Shown here: positions 1 to 12,470 of the stretch, in pieces
How the letters are laid out: each line of letters starts with the position of its first letter
How positions within the stretch are numbered: the first letter of the stretch is position 1
DNA from: Poecilobothrus nobilitatus
Lineage: Eukaryota; Arthropoda; Insecta; Diptera; Dolichopodidae
DNA length: 64,000 nt
Direction: 5' to 3'
NCBI GenBank assembly: GCA_947095535.1
Contig: OX352774.1
Location: 81,902,416-81,966,415 of the forward strand
Notes under the pieces: generated by a model
The model's database searches: none
What the model saw: the letters and a program-made list of their open reading frames with translations, nothing else
Told to the model about the DNA's origin: nothing
Position numbers and translations under genes: made by a program

Positions 1-1235
1 GACTTAAAGATATCCAAAAGTGGTTATTATATATTTCATAAAGTTAAATCTGAAAGTTGAAATGTTAAATTTATATTCAATATTTTAATTTATGAAATTT
101 TCTTTTTCCAGCCAAAAATTTCCTATGACAATAATTCCTAATTAAACTCTTTCCTATCCAACTCATTGATTAAAATCTTTTCAAAATCGAACTCATTCTT
201 TTGTCTAAACACTATCTTTATATTATTTTAAGATTAACTTTAAATAAATTTATTAAAAATCTCATTTTAATAAAATAAAAAGCTTTAAAATTATAAAAAG
301 AATTTGGCAACAGTGTCCAAAATAAAAGCAGAAAATAAAAACCCAAATAACAAAAACAAAACAAAATGACCTTTTCTTCTTTCCAGACTTTTATCATATT
401 CTTTTTGAGGAAAATTTTTTTTTTTTTTGTTTTGTGGTTTTCCTGAAAATGCTATGATTAGAATTAAATATAATTTATTTAAGGATGATAAAAATGAGGT
501 AAAATGATCCCACTTACACTACAAAAAAAAAATAAAAATAAATAATAAATAAATAACAAGTTCCTAAAATAAATATTTACCTTTTTTAATGAAAATAATA
601 TTAAATTTTTAAGGATAACACAAAAACAAAATATATGCCCTATGACGTCACAAAAATTTTAAATAAATACATGTATATATGGTTATAAAATATATTAAAT
701 AACAGCAATTTATTAAGCATTTATTTCTTAGATTGACCATAAATAATTTAAAATTAAGTAAGTATATGAGTTTAAATTAAAGTATTGTCTAAATTTGTAT
801 TAACAGAGATTTTGTGAACACCACTTACCTAACTAAAAATTACGTAGGATACAATTTATAATAAAAATGTATAGTTATTAATGCAAATCCTTTTTTTTTT
901 TTACTGTTTAAAAAAGTAGCTAAATTTTAATTTTTGCTTTAAATTCTATGTAAAAAACACTTCAAATAAAGGTCAGCAAAACAAAAAACTGTTCTCTGAA
1001 AGTAGTACTGAAGTTCAAATGGAAAATTAAAAATTTTTCTATTTTCCGATAGACTGTCAAAATATATTTCCTTTCAGAAATATAAAAAAAAAATACTTAT
1101 ATTTCTTGAAGGAATTTTGACAGGAAAATAACAAAAATAGAAGAAAGTTTCCAATAATAAACATTTTGTATCTACAAAAAAAGTAAGTTTAATTGATAAA
1201 TAAAATTATATATACTTTAATTTTAATTCGATACT
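1..1235. other. AT-rich non-coding spacer
   Basis: No gene or recognisable mobile element was seen. The stretch holds homopolymer A and T runs of 9-12 bases and short AAAT-type low-complexity runs (for example near 530-550). The reading frames are short and closed on both strands. It ends at the target-site duplication of the SINE that follows. Confidence 0.6.
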
Positions 1236-1420
1236 GGGGCCTCGGTGGGCTAGTAAGAGCGTATAAAATACACAGTAAACACTGAGTGTAGGTACGAATC
1301 CCATACACACGTCGTAATTATAATTCCCCCTTACAACATTTACATCCAAGCCTGAAAAGGAAAGGTTGTATAATTTCCTTGTCACATTTATGTGGCAGAG
1401 AAATAAACTAAAAAAAAAAA
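1236..1420 (+). mobile_element. SINE-A copy 1 (tRNA-derived SINE)
   Basis: This is a complete-looking short retroposon. The head reads GGGGCCTCGGTGGGCTAGTA, a tRNA-like start with a box A-type segment (GGCTAGTAAGAGCG). About 55 bases further on is a box B-type segment (GGTACGAATCCC). The unrelated body includes TTCCCCCTTACAACATTTAC and ends in ACATTTATGTGGCAGAGAAA followed by an A-run. The flanks AATTCGAT(A)CT (1225-1235) and AATTCGATCTT (from 1420) look like a target-site duplication, as expected for LINE-assisted insertion. It shares its head, body and tail with the copies at 22.3, 33.5, 46.7, 47.7 and 58.6 kb. It is a transposed element, not a functional tRNA: the anticodon arm is replaced by AT-rich sequence. 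Confidence 0.85.
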
Positions 1421-1430
1421 ATTCGATCTT

Positions 1431-2414
1431 ATTAATTTTAGATAAATATGAAAAAATACTTTATTGAACTATTCTTTTAAGTAGAGGCCTCGCCCGATTA
1501 TATAAAATTATTATTAATTAAAGAGCTCTAACAGTTCTAACGTACATTCTTCAATAACGGTACATATCTCAAAAATTGTTAAATCTATTTAAACCGTTAT
1601 GTTCCGAAAAGATAAGTATTAAGATATATAAAAACTACTTTTTTCTTAACACATTTTATTTCTACCTTTTTCCCTCTTTCTAACAAGTCGTTATTGGTTA
1701 CTTTGGTTCTTTTCGTTTTTGAGTTATGGTAAAAATGTTTTTGGTGAAAAAAAAAAATCTATTATTCCATTCGCCTATAGTGTAAAAAAAAATAGTTAGG
1801 AGAAATTTCAGAGTTGGTCGCAAAATCAGGGTTCAAATCAGGTCGTCAAATAAATTGTTCAACGACTTGGTGGCGCCAGATCGCACTACTTTAAATGTTT
1901 TTTGTTTTTGAAATATATTATTTTAATCTCTCCATTTCTTAAAACGTAAGGCTTAACTTAAACATTTTTTGTTAAATTCTTGAATAACAATTATAATTTC
2001 CTAACAATATAAAATTATAAATCTAACTCGTAATTACACAAATTATCTAAATCATTTATCTGAAAAATTAAATCTGAATCGCTTTTCTGTGTCCATTGTA
2101 GACATTCGCGATCATCATTGCTATCTTAACAATAATTTTCTTCTTTTAGATTATTATACTTCTTCATATCAAAATTTCTTTACAACATTTTTAGAATAGG
2201 ATTAACAACATTACTTTTTATTTCAACATTAAGTGAACCATTTTGGATCCATTGGACAAAAAAAAAAAACATTTATGTATATCTAAATTTGTATTTACAA
2301 CCCAAAAATGTCAAACGACAAGAAATTTTTTAGCTTTATAAATCAAAATCATTAATTATATAATTTTTTTTCAATTTAGTATTTACATTTACTGTTAATA
2401 AAATTTTGTAATAT
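1431..2414. other. AT-rich spacer with a RepZ-like fragment
   Basis: No gene was seen. At about 1795-1835 a segment beginning TTAGGAGAAATTTCAGAGTT resembles the short repeat (RepZ) at 18.17 kb and 40.14-40.28 kb. The rest is AT-rich sequence with A-runs near 1750 and 2265. Confidence 0.45.
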
Positions 2415-2720
2415 TTTAATTTCCTCGTAGCTCCGGGACCCTTTTAGTTCGAACTTTGAAATTTTGTAAGAAAAAGATTTAAGAATTAACATAAGTGACC
2501 TTAGAAAAAAATTTTGTTTAATAGGTATTAAGGCTCTAAAAATTAACAATTCTCCATTTTTAAACAACTGCATCTGGGACACCTGTCCAAATTCTTCGTA
2601 AATATGACATAAAAATTAAAGTTCCTATATTATATTTTTACGTTAACAAATGTAAGGTTTTAATAACTATATAGGATTTCTTCAAAATTGAAAAAAGTGT
2701 CCTTTGATTTATTGCAATTT
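2415..2720 (-). repeat. AE repeat, single unit, minus orientation
   Basis: Read on the minus strand, this segment matches about one 300-bp unit of the AE element at 14.67-15.27 kb. Shared landmarks in order are the TAGGA/CCTATATA start, TAAAAATATA...CTTTAATTTTTATGTC, a TAATA-CTCTTAA segment, and the TCAAAATTTCAA...CGGAG(C)TA end. It is diverged and carries no open frame that resembles a protein. The family's class is unknown. Confidence 0.6.
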
Positions 2721-4184
2721 TTTCATACATAGAAATTTTTATAAAAAGTTACATGCATATTGATGCATGAAAAGAAGTCATAAATAAGGCTCTTATGGTC
2801 ACCATTTAAAAACCTTTATTTTAGATACTACCTTGTTGTTTCTGTTTTCTTTATTTAGTTGGTACCTACTACTACCTTGTCTTTTTCTGTAGTTGGTATC
2901 TTGTTTTTCATTATATTCTTTTGTTTTCCATCCATTACAAAAAGGTTCAGTTTTTAGTTTTTCGTTTTTTTTTTTTTGAATAATTCAAAAAGTAACAAAA
3001 AATTTGAAAAAAAAAAAAGTGTGAAGTTTTTCTAACTGATGAAAAAAAAAAAATAAAATCACAAATATTTTCTGTTTTCCTATTTTGCATTCAACTGAAT
3101 GTAAAGCTGAGTGTTCTAACAAATAAATGAAGAGCAAAACACTTACCAAAAAACAAAGACCAAAAATTAATTTATTGTCCTTTTTAAAATCAAAACGAAA
3201 AAAGAGCCTTAAATAAGGTTCGAGCATCAAAACAAATTGTTGGTAATTATTACTTTAAAATAAAAAAAAAAAAATAATTTAAAATGAAGGTTAAATTTAT
3301 GTTTTTTATTTTTTTTTTTTGTGCTAATTGAAAACAACGGCCAGTGAAAATTTGAAAAAACAAGAACGAAAAATAAGAAAAACAGATTCAGGGTTATAAA
3401 TTTTGGTCATCTTAATTAAAAGTATAAAATATAGAAAAACAAAAATTAAAATAATATTGTATTAATGAAAAAAAAAAAAAAAAAAAAAAAACCAAAAATA
3501 TTATGAAACTAAGTTTTACGTTTTTTAAGATCAAATAAAGTCATACTTTTTTGTGGTTAATTGAGTTTTTTTTTTGGATTTCGAATATTAAAATATGACT
3601 GTTAAAAGTACCAAATAAATAATAAAAATAATTTTATATTAAATACAACAAAATTATTTTAGATTGAATGGTTTCTTTTACAGAATTATTAATAATTTAT
3701 AAAGAAAAACTTAAAAATATAATTCCAGATAATTAAAAAAAACGTAAATACTTTTAAATAATCTGAAATTAGCAAACAAATTCTTTGATGTTGACCATAA
3801 AAAACAAAAAAAAAAAAAATCATTAAAATGAAAAAAGAGATTATAAGATGCAAACTTTTTTTTTTTTTTTTAATGTTGAACCTAAATGAAAATTCTGATT
3901 AACTTTTTACCGTTACACGTGTTTTTGTTTTTTTTCTTTAAAAAAAAAAAACTCCTTTGATTTAAAAATTTGTGTTGGTTTATAATTTCGATTTTCGAAT
4001 GAATGTAACATTTCAAATAATATATATTGTATATTACCTACCTACTATGTTTGTGTGTGTGGGTGTTTTAAAAGTATTCTCATTTTTTTTTTAGAAACAC
4101 TATGAAACTACTATATGAAAGTGTTCTTATAAATAAAATAAGAAGGGAGAATGTAAAAAAGGATACAGTTTTATAATGTAAGAA
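2721..4184. other. AT-rich spacer with long A/T tracts
   Basis: No gene was seen. A 24-base A run lies at 3468-3491, with many other runs of 10-15 A or T. The GT-rich stretch near 4050 (TTTGTGTGTGTGGGTG) is a short microsatellite. The small open frames here translate the homopolymer tracts. Confidence 0.55.
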
Positions 4185-4690
4185 AAAATTGTCTGTGAAA
4201 AATCAAAAGACACATTCTTCAATTTTAAGGTAACTATACAGGATTATGAGAAAATACTAACAGTTGTAAAATTATACAGTGTTGAAGCTGTAATTTTTAG
4301 AATTTATTTTGATAACATTTAATATAACATGTAACATAAGATACTAAAGGTGTCAAAAAATAACAAAATTTTAATTTTAGACCTTTAGTAACTCTTAAAC
4401 AGAGGAAGGTACAAAAAAAATTATTATCTGAAGTAACTTATGCAAATTTTTCTCTTAAAATTGGAAGGTTCTGTCTTGAAGTGTTATAGAGATATAAAGG
4501 AATGAATTCAAAATTTTGCTTTCATATAACGGTAAAAATTTTAATTCTTAATTGATGGTAAAAAATAAGTTCAGTATTTATGAAGGTAAAAAAATGTAAT
4601 TTTTTTTGTAAACAAACGGACGAACAGACTGACCGGGAGAGTGAACTAATAAACAAATTTTTTTTTGACATTTGACATTAAATGCTTTTT
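4185..4690 (+). repeat. AE repeat copy, plus orientation
   Basis: A diverged AE copy. In order it has TAACTATACAGGATTATGAG, a TTGAAGCTGTAATTTTTAGA block, GTGTCAAAAAATAACAAAAT, TAGTAACTCTTAAACAGAGG, CTTTCATATAACGGTAAAAA, and the tail GTAAACAAACGGACGAACAG followed by GAGTGAACTAATAAACAAAT. The same order occurs at 14.7-15.65 kb and 32.3-32.9 kb. It is non-coding; boundaries are approximate. Confidence 0.65.
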
Positions 4691-4972
4691 AATAGGTAGG
4701 TAGATATACAATATAAAGAAATGTATTAAACATTTAAAGAACTTTTATAAAAATTGTAATGTTTTATCTAATTTTCTTCTACAATTTAATTCCTCCCTTA
4801 ATTAGACTATAAAAACTTTAATGTACTCAATATAACAATATAGAATCATTTGGATTGTTGTTTTGAAGTTTTGTTTTTTTTTTTTTTGTTATTTCATTTA
4901 TTTTTCGTTTTACTGCAAATACCAGTAAAATATAAAAATAAATTTCAAATTTAAAAAAAAAATATATATATA

Positions 4973-5125
4973 GAGGTCTTTGTGTCCTAGTGGGTAAAAG
5001 CGGATAAAATACGGTATAAACACCGAGAAAGTGTTGGTTCGAATCTCGCACACATGTTAAAAATAATTTCTCCTTACAACATTTACAGACACACCTAAGT
5101 TTGTGTAATTTTTTTGTCACACATT
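4973..5125 (+). mobile_element. SINE-A copy 2, 3'-truncated
   Basis: The tRNA-like head GAGGTCTTTGTGTCCTAGTG, the ACACCGAGAAAGTG segment and the box B-like GGTTCGAATCTCGCACAC are clear. The body TTTCTCCTTACAACATTTAC follows, then the copy decays after TTTTTTTGTCACACATT, losing the GTGGCAGAGAAA end. A short direct duplication ACCGATGCATAGA(AC)C lies just downstream (about 5130 and 5157). It is a degraded copy of the family at 1236 and 47742. Confidence 0.75.
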
Positions 5126-5130
5126 AACAC

Positions 5131-7297
5131 CGATGCATAGAACCACATTTATGTACCGATGCATAGACCTTTGTGAGTAGATAATTTCTTTTGTATGAAG
5201 GCTAAGCTGACGCTCTTCTAGTTTCCCAGATATGAGGATATCATTTTTTTTTTAGTTTTAATAAATTGCTATCTAATTCCGTTTCTAAATCATGTATGAA
5301 AATTCTGTGAAATGTTATGATATTTGAGATTTTGGTTGAACTCGACACCTTCTCCTATTTTTTACCGTTTATAATATAATATAGTATAGTTATGTAAAAA
5401 AAGCAAAAATGTCAAAAATGTCAAACTATGTATGAAACATAAATATAGTTATGTACATAAAGAAAAATCAGATAATTATCCTTTTTCTTCTATAAAGTTT
5501 CACATAATCAATAATGAATTAAATTTTAATACTTTTTGCGGAAAATTTATGGAAAATATTTTTAATTTAACTCTCATTTCCGTTAAAATACGTTTCCGTT
5601 AACTAAACTTATTTACTTATTTATTGTTAACGATCAATATAGTCTGTAAACTTTCATTCACAAATTATTTACAAAAAATTTAAAACTTGAAAATTAATAT
5701 TATAAAACTTTTGTTAAAAAATAACTACCATTAAAATATAAAAGTTTTTTGAAATGAAATTCAATTATAACTATAATAATTTTTATTTTTATTTATAAAT
5801 CAATAAGTACCTATATATAGTTAAAACTTATAATATTGAAATGACACAAAAATACATATTTCTGCGAATAATTGCAAATGCATATACTTATACATATATT
5901 CATAATAAATTTTACACAGGGTTACTAATAGAAATTCTATTTTTTAAAAATTGTTTTTTTTAATTCCAAATTTTCCAACGAGAAACAAAGATTATGCAGA
6001 TACTTATAATCCTACAATGTTATAGAATTGTTAAGATAATGTTACACAGTTCATGGAAATTTGTTTGTTACGACGCGACGCGTTGTTACGTTTATTGCCA
6101 TCGCATGTGTTTCCTAAACTTGGTATTTCTTATGTAAATAATTGTTTCGATTCGATTGTTTTATATCGACGAAAGCTGACCTAACGCGTCAGTAAACCCT
6201 AGATTCACTAGACCATAATGTTCTTTCAAAATGTAATAGAACATATTCGACCAAAGTTGGTGTTAAGATTCCGTAAATTTATGCCATGATGATACCACTC
6301 TGAAGCTAGAAGATTTGAAGTCTTCTCAAATCCATGTCAAAGATTAAAAAGAAATCTTGGAAAAAATAAACTACCGAGATATTTTCGCCATTTTATTGAC
6401 AAGCTGGAACAGATACAGAAAAGTATTTCAAATTCTTTATGGTGTCAATTCCTCTGTAAAATCTACAGTTAAGATTCACATATATACCTAATTTTCGAGC
6501 ATGTTTACCGTTAGAACAATGGCCGTATCAATACGAATCAATTGTCTTAATTCATGTATGGCAATATAGAACAATTTAAAAATCAAATTAACATTTTTCT
6601 TCAAAATATAACTTTTAATACTAATCCTTAAGGTTAATGCACTTATTCACTTCTTCAAGCAGTACAGAATAGAGAATTTAATTTTATTGAAAATAACCAA
6701 ACTTTAGTTGATTTTAAATCACTCATTTCTTTACTTCATTATAATTATTGTACAAAATTACTATTTAAACGACATCTATACAAAAAAACATATTATCACT
6801 TGACAAAAAATTTGGTTCAAAATTTTATACCTTTCTCGATTTCTTGACGTCATAGTAAAAAAATAAATATTTTAATACAACAATCCAAATTTAACACTTT
6901 AATATACTATGAATGGTACTTAATCAATTGTCAATAAGTATAAAAAATATGGTATGTTGATTTTAAGGTCTGAAATCACAATGGTACATTGAATTAATTT
7001 AAAAAAAAAACCAAAAATAAAAACAAAATATTAGCACACTTAATTTGCTAGTTAAAACTGTTATAGCTAAAATGAAATAAATATTACTTAAATGGTATTA
7101 ATATATGCACATACATATATATATATACACTTTTAAAAAAATAAATAAGTAAAATAAAAATAGATGTATTTTAACAAACCGGTACTTTTTTTTTCTATCA
7201 TTCAGTTTTCATAATGAATTTTATACAAGTCTTAACAAGAATTTTTTTCCAATTTAATTTTTAATGATTACAAATAAAATATCTACATATTTCCTCG
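5131..7297. other. AT-rich spacer with a small CpG-bearing patch
   Basis: No gene was recognised. The segment at about 6060-6200 is less AT-rich than its surroundings and carries CGACGCGACGCGTTG and TGACCTAACGCGTCAG. This may be a decayed element or a remnant of unique sequence. I could not match 6180-6500 to any transposase or gene by eye. Confidence 0.4.
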
Positions 7298-7712
7298 TCG
7301 AAAATGGATAACTGCAAAACGGATAAGTGAAAAAATCACCTAAGTGCAACCTATTTTTAATCTCCGTGCCATTTTTAATAATCTCCAAACAAATTTGTTT
7401 GGATAACTGCAAAGCTTATAAGTGCAAATTTCTAATAACTGCACAGAATTTTCAAAGCTAAAATTAAAGTTTTCATTGATTAAGTAACGGATAAGTACAA
7501 ATCTTGAAATTATTATTCAAGTACTTTTTTTCCTAAATTGAGAAAGTTCCATCACTATTTAAATAGTCTTGATAAATTTTTTTAAGTGCCAATACAGAAA
7601 GAAAAAGTTGAAGTCAATTAAACATTGAATTAGCAAAAATGATAGTTGATTACTTATTTTTAAAGCTCACAACCACAAGTCACAATAGGTACATACACAT
7701 ATCCGTTTTCGA
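7298..7712. mobile_element. Short-TIR MITE, possibly pogo/Tigger-like
   Basis: The left end TCGAAAATGGATA (7298-7310) and the right end TATCCGTTTTCGA (7700-7712) are inverted repeats matching 12 of 13 bases. Inside, a motif close to GGATAACTGCAAA / GGATAAGTGCAAA recurs at about 7306, 7319, 7401, 7415 and 7488, with weaker copies between. The right end is followed by CTGTATAA, so a TA target site is possible. Repeated subterminal motifs are known as transposase-binding sites in pogo/Tigger-like elements, but that assignment is inference. No transposase frame is present, so the copy is non-autonomous. Confidence 0.5.
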
Positions 7713-9060
7713 CTGTATAATCATTATTAATTTCGTGATCCTGTAAAATTAGAATAACATACATTACAAAAAAATATTGTAGATATAAATATATTCCTAA
7801 CGGAATGTTTGTAATTTTCTCTGTTAAAAAACTTAATCTGTTTTACGATCTTTGATTGTGATTACTTTGATTAACTTTAAAAAAGTTTTCGACAAAACGA
7901 CTCAACAGAAAAAAGGTAAAGTTTGTCTAAAGGTTAACAGACCCTTTCAGTCTTCAATTCCTGTATTATTTTTATTAATAACTACTGCCATGTGAAATAA
8001 AAATTTGTTTCTAATGCATACTGCACGAAATAGCTTCAGGGAGTATACCCAAAAATTGGTAACTATAACATGTTTAATAATATGTTTAATAACAACCATA
8101 ACGTGTTTAATATGTCTAAATTCAAGAAGAATATTAACATCTTTGTTCTAAAGTCAACAACTCTCCCAACATCTAGTAAATGCCCATATTTGCCAATTTC
8201 CTTAATTGCTATTTTGCCCAATTAGCAAACCAAACCGTTCATTGTGCAATATCTTCTACGCTAACATTTGGCTTAAAAGAAAGATGGCGTTTAGTAAGTT
8301 CAAGCTAAACAATACCAAAGAAAATTCACGAGTTAATGTCATTGATGTCTTTCGAGATTACCATCCAAGCTCACGAAAAAAGGAAAAATTATAAATTTAT
8401 TATAAAATTATGTATTTTGATTATTTGATCTGAAACTTATTTTTTAACATTCAGAATAAAATTTTTTTTTTTTTTGGTGGACTGCATTGATGAAAATACA
8501 AAGTATCGAAAAATATATTACACATATGTACATTCACATTTGTGATATCCTATAATCGTTAAGAATAATTCAAATTATATATATTAACATTTTTTTTAAT
8601 ATTCCCAATCATTTTGTAATTTTTAATATTTTTACTCTCCTCTTACATTATATTATGTAACTTACAAGTACATAGTAATTGAATTTACTTAGGGAAAAAA
8701 AAATAAAAATAAAAAAAGAAAACATGGAATCTGATTTGCTGCACAAAACAATAAAGTAAAACATCAAATTATTATTGGTAAAATAAGAAAATTTTGAAAT
8801 GTCAATTGTTCTCATTATAGTTGTAACGCAATATCATACCGTATACAATATAAGTACATATATGTATATGCATAAATAAGCATACTGTAAACATCACACA
8901 GTATACGACATTAACATACCTTTTTTTTTATTCATTTCGATACCTAACTGTTCCCAACTATAATTTCCAGCTTTTTGTTTTCATAAAATTGGATAAATAT
9001 AGGCAAACAATACACTAATGCCCAAAATTAAATTGTGGGATATTTCATTGCCCTTCAATA
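7713..9060. other. AT-rich spacer
   Basis: No gene was supported. A 62-codon open frame at 8206-8394 (plus) has no recognisable motif and is probably chance. The rest is AT-rich sequence with no repeat that I could pair elsewhere in the window. Confidence 0.4.
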
Positions 9061-10200
9061 ATAAAAAAAAAAAAAAACAGCATATTTTTAGGTGTTCCTA
9101 CGACAATATCTTGATGCCATATGAATATAAAAAATGAACATGATAGAACAGGAAAAAGTTGGGGATAAAGTAGAAAAATAAAAAAAAATAAAAAAAACAC
9201 AACAAAAAAAAAATGTTTTCGTTCAAAATAACAACAACAACAATAACAAACAAAATGTTAACGAACAAATAACGATGTGGTAGTGTTGAAAAAAATTAAA
9301 TGAAACTTTTCTATTCAATAATTTTTTCTTTTTTTTTTTTCATTTTTTTTTATAATTTTTTTTTGTTTTTTTTTTTTTTGTTAACTTCAAAAACATGTTG
9401 ACTTTTTCTTCCGGTTTTGACATATTGGGTTTTGAAAACTCTTTTTTTTTTTTCATAGTTTTTTTTTTTTCTTTTCAACAATTTTTCTAAAAGGAAAATT
9501 CGCATTTAATGATTGGGTTGAATGCGGTTTTATTACTTTTACACTAACTTTCTGATTTCTAATGGCGTTTAGGGTTTACTTTTTTTTTTTTTTTGGTTTT
9601 TATCCTGCTGGTAATGTTGAACATTGATGTATAATTTTGCATTTCTTTTTTTTTTGTATTACTTTTATTCTGACATTGAAGAGTTCAGAACTTATAAATA
9701 CCAATTTGACGTTTTAGTTTTTTTTTTTAATTTTTTTTTTATTTTTAATTTTTTTTTGTTTTTATGAGAAATAACAAAAGAATGACTCCTTGAATAACTG
9801 TACATAACATCTATTCATTTTTACTACTGTTCTAATATGAAAGCAATGTCTGTAATATAAAATTAAGAATAACAAAAACTGAAATATCAATTTTATAGAG
9901 AGCAACGGTTTTCAAATTGTTTTTTTACTTTTTTTTTTTTTTTTTGAATTTTTTTTTGACGTTTTAGTTTTTGTTTTTTTTTTGTTGTTATTGAAGGACT
10001 CATCGATTCTAGTATTACATTTAATATATACGTACAAACACAATTTAAAATGTATTCATATGTTCAACTTATATAATACGTATGTATTTTTTAGTCATTG
10101 ACTAAATGATTGGTTTTTGGTTACGGTTTTTTTTTTTTTACTTTAACAATACTCTATTTTTTTGTTTTTTTTTTTGTGGGTTTTTTTTCGATATTATTTA
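9061..10200. repeat. Homopolymer-dense block (A tracts then T tracts)
   Basis: The plus strand switches from A-rich with (AAC)n-like triplets (AACAACAACAACAATAAC near 9228) to a long series of T runs of 8-17 bases from about 9320 to 10190. The block is strongly strand-asymmetric. No gene or element ends were seen. Confidence 0.6.
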
Positions 10201-12099
10201 AATTTTTCAAATATGTACATTAAAATTGTACTGACTGGCTGATAGTAAATGTACAGAGATGAGTTAAGGTTGATTATTTTAATGCGGGAGAAAAAATTCA
10301 ACTTGGCATTTTCTTTAAGATGTTTTAAATACATATAAGTTCCTTTTAAGTTGAAATTTTATTGGTCATCAAGTACCAATCATAATGTTAGTAAAGAGTA
10401 GTCTACTATTTGTAACTTTTTTGGTTTTGCAAACTTATTTTCTCCAAAGCAAGTCTTTTTATATTCTATCACTATGTTTAATTTTAAATAACAGAGCGAT
10501 TTTTTTCGAAGCTTCCTATATAATTATATAACCCATCTGTCAAATTTTTGTCTTCTACCTACTCTACATAATTAAAGTCCTAAAAACCTTTAGAAATGCT
10601 ACGTTGCACAAAGACCGAATGACCAGATAAGCAACTAAAACAACATTATTGCTTCTTAGGGCATTGTTTTACAGTGTTACCCTAAAATTGTTCTCAAAGG
10701 TGGATGAGGTACTTACTAAGCCGGTAACAATAAATTATGTATATATTGGTTCAGTTCACAAAATAATATAAATATAGTTCACAAAAGAATATATCCAAAG
10801 CATTCTTAAAAGAATATAGAAGATGAAGAAAAGATTTAAAAAAAAAAAGCCCACAAAATTTATTATTTATTTTGATAGGAGATCGGCTTTTTAAATTATC
10901 AATTTTTTTCATATATAAGACTTTTACATTTAATAAAGAATTTTGAAGAACTATAACATGAAATTGTAAAAGCCAACCCTGCATATATGTACATTAATTT
11001 ACTTACCTATATATATACATATGAATGTACATTGTTTGGCATTCACAGATCATTTAATGTAAAAATGTCAAAGTTGGAAGGCAAATGAGGAAGTGTTGTG
11101 ACATATTTTAAGGTTGAACCAACAACAAAAACAAAAAAAGAAAAACAAAATTAAATGGTTTTTGTAGAACGAAATCAATAAATGAACATTTGATTCTGTT
11201 TTTTCTTTTTTTTTTTTTTTAATTTACTGCCTTTTTTATATATTTCGACCAATCTATTTTTTTTTTTTTTTTTTTTATTTAAGAGATAACAGAAGTTTGA
11301 GTGGTGCAAAAATCCTGCAACAAATTGAGAAAAAAAAAAATACAACAAAACAAAAAAATTAAATGAACAAAATTGTTTTTTATTCAATTTTTTATTACAA
11401 AAATTGGAAATAATAAAAAAATTTAAGGAAGTTATGTATATCTACAATTTTTCGATTAGTTTTTCTTGTTCCTTATTTTCTTTTTTTTTTTTTCTACTTG
11501 GATATTCAATTGACAATTGATCATAATATATTGTTTTTGAAATAAATAAATAAATAAATAGTTTTTTCTGAAAATGTCATTTCGGGGTCAAATACTGCAT
11601 AATATAAAGATATCAAGAAATGATTATAGTGCAGTCAATTTTGTCAAAAACAAAAGGAAACAAAGAAAATTCAGATGTAAAATAAAAAAATTTTTTTTTT
11701 AATGATAACCTATAATTCATTTTATTGTTTTGTTATAATTACTGTCCTTGGCATATGAATTTTATTTCTTAGGTAATTTATAATTATTATTTAATGTGTT
11801 AAGTTATAAAAACAATTATGTAATATTAATAAGTATTATCTATATATAGTTTAACGTTTACTATTTAAATGTTAATATATATATATATTTAATGTTTTGT
11901 TTTTCATTTCCTCTTTTGTTTAAAATTTTTTTTTTTATCAAAGAAATAATTTATAAATTAAAATATTTAGAACTATTAAGGTTATATAGTGTTAAAATTC
12001 GTATTATTTAATTAGCAAAAACCCAAAATTTCATAATGATTCTTTTTTATTCAAAACAGTTTTTGTGTTATGTCAATCACATTTGCAGGAAATCTTCAA
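10201..12099. other. AT-rich spacer with microsatellites
   Basis: No gene was seen. It includes (AAAT)n near 11541-11562, TA-rich runs near 11876-11890 and T runs of 14-18 bases near 11207 and 11259. The small minus-strand frames translate A/T tracts. Confidence 0.5.
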
Positions 12100-12470
12100 C
12101 TCATTATATTGTTGAAGTGAAGTGAAGTTGACCAATCACCTTTGATATGAATCACTTTATGCAGGAAGTTGTTATATATTATGTTATCTACGTTGGTGTT
12201 ATATACCACTGATGGTCTGGTACAAAGTCAAGACCATCAACGGTAAAGTAATAATAATAATAGACAGATTCAATGTTCCTTCACAGTCCCACTTCCTAAT
12301 TCAAAATTTCCGCATCATTGTCCTATTCTCTCCAATTCGTACACCTAAACCAACATATTGTGTCAGCATTTAAGGGTTTCAATCCATTATATTAGCTAAA
12401 GAGGGAGGTGGGTTTAGTCAGTAAGAATAAGAATCTAACACTATCAAGCAAATACAGATTCTTGGTTATT
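12100..12470 (+). repeat. RepX copy 1 (inverted partner at 41.9-42.3 kb)
   Basis: The reverse complement of 41925-42315 aligns here with the same order of landmarks: GTTGACCAATCACC, CTTTATGCAGGAAGTTG, an AATAATAATAATAG microsatellite, CACAGTCCCACTTCCTAATT, ATTAGCTAAAGAGGGAGGTG and GGTTTAGTCAGTAAGAAT. The element is about 370 bp with no open frame. The GC-richer core around the GGGAGGTGGGTTTAGT segment is best conserved. Its class is unknown. Confidence 0.6.

Noticed and set aside
6060..6200. CpG-bearing patch as a possible promoter
   Set aside because: Too short, insects generally lack CpG-island promoters, and no downstream exon was seen.
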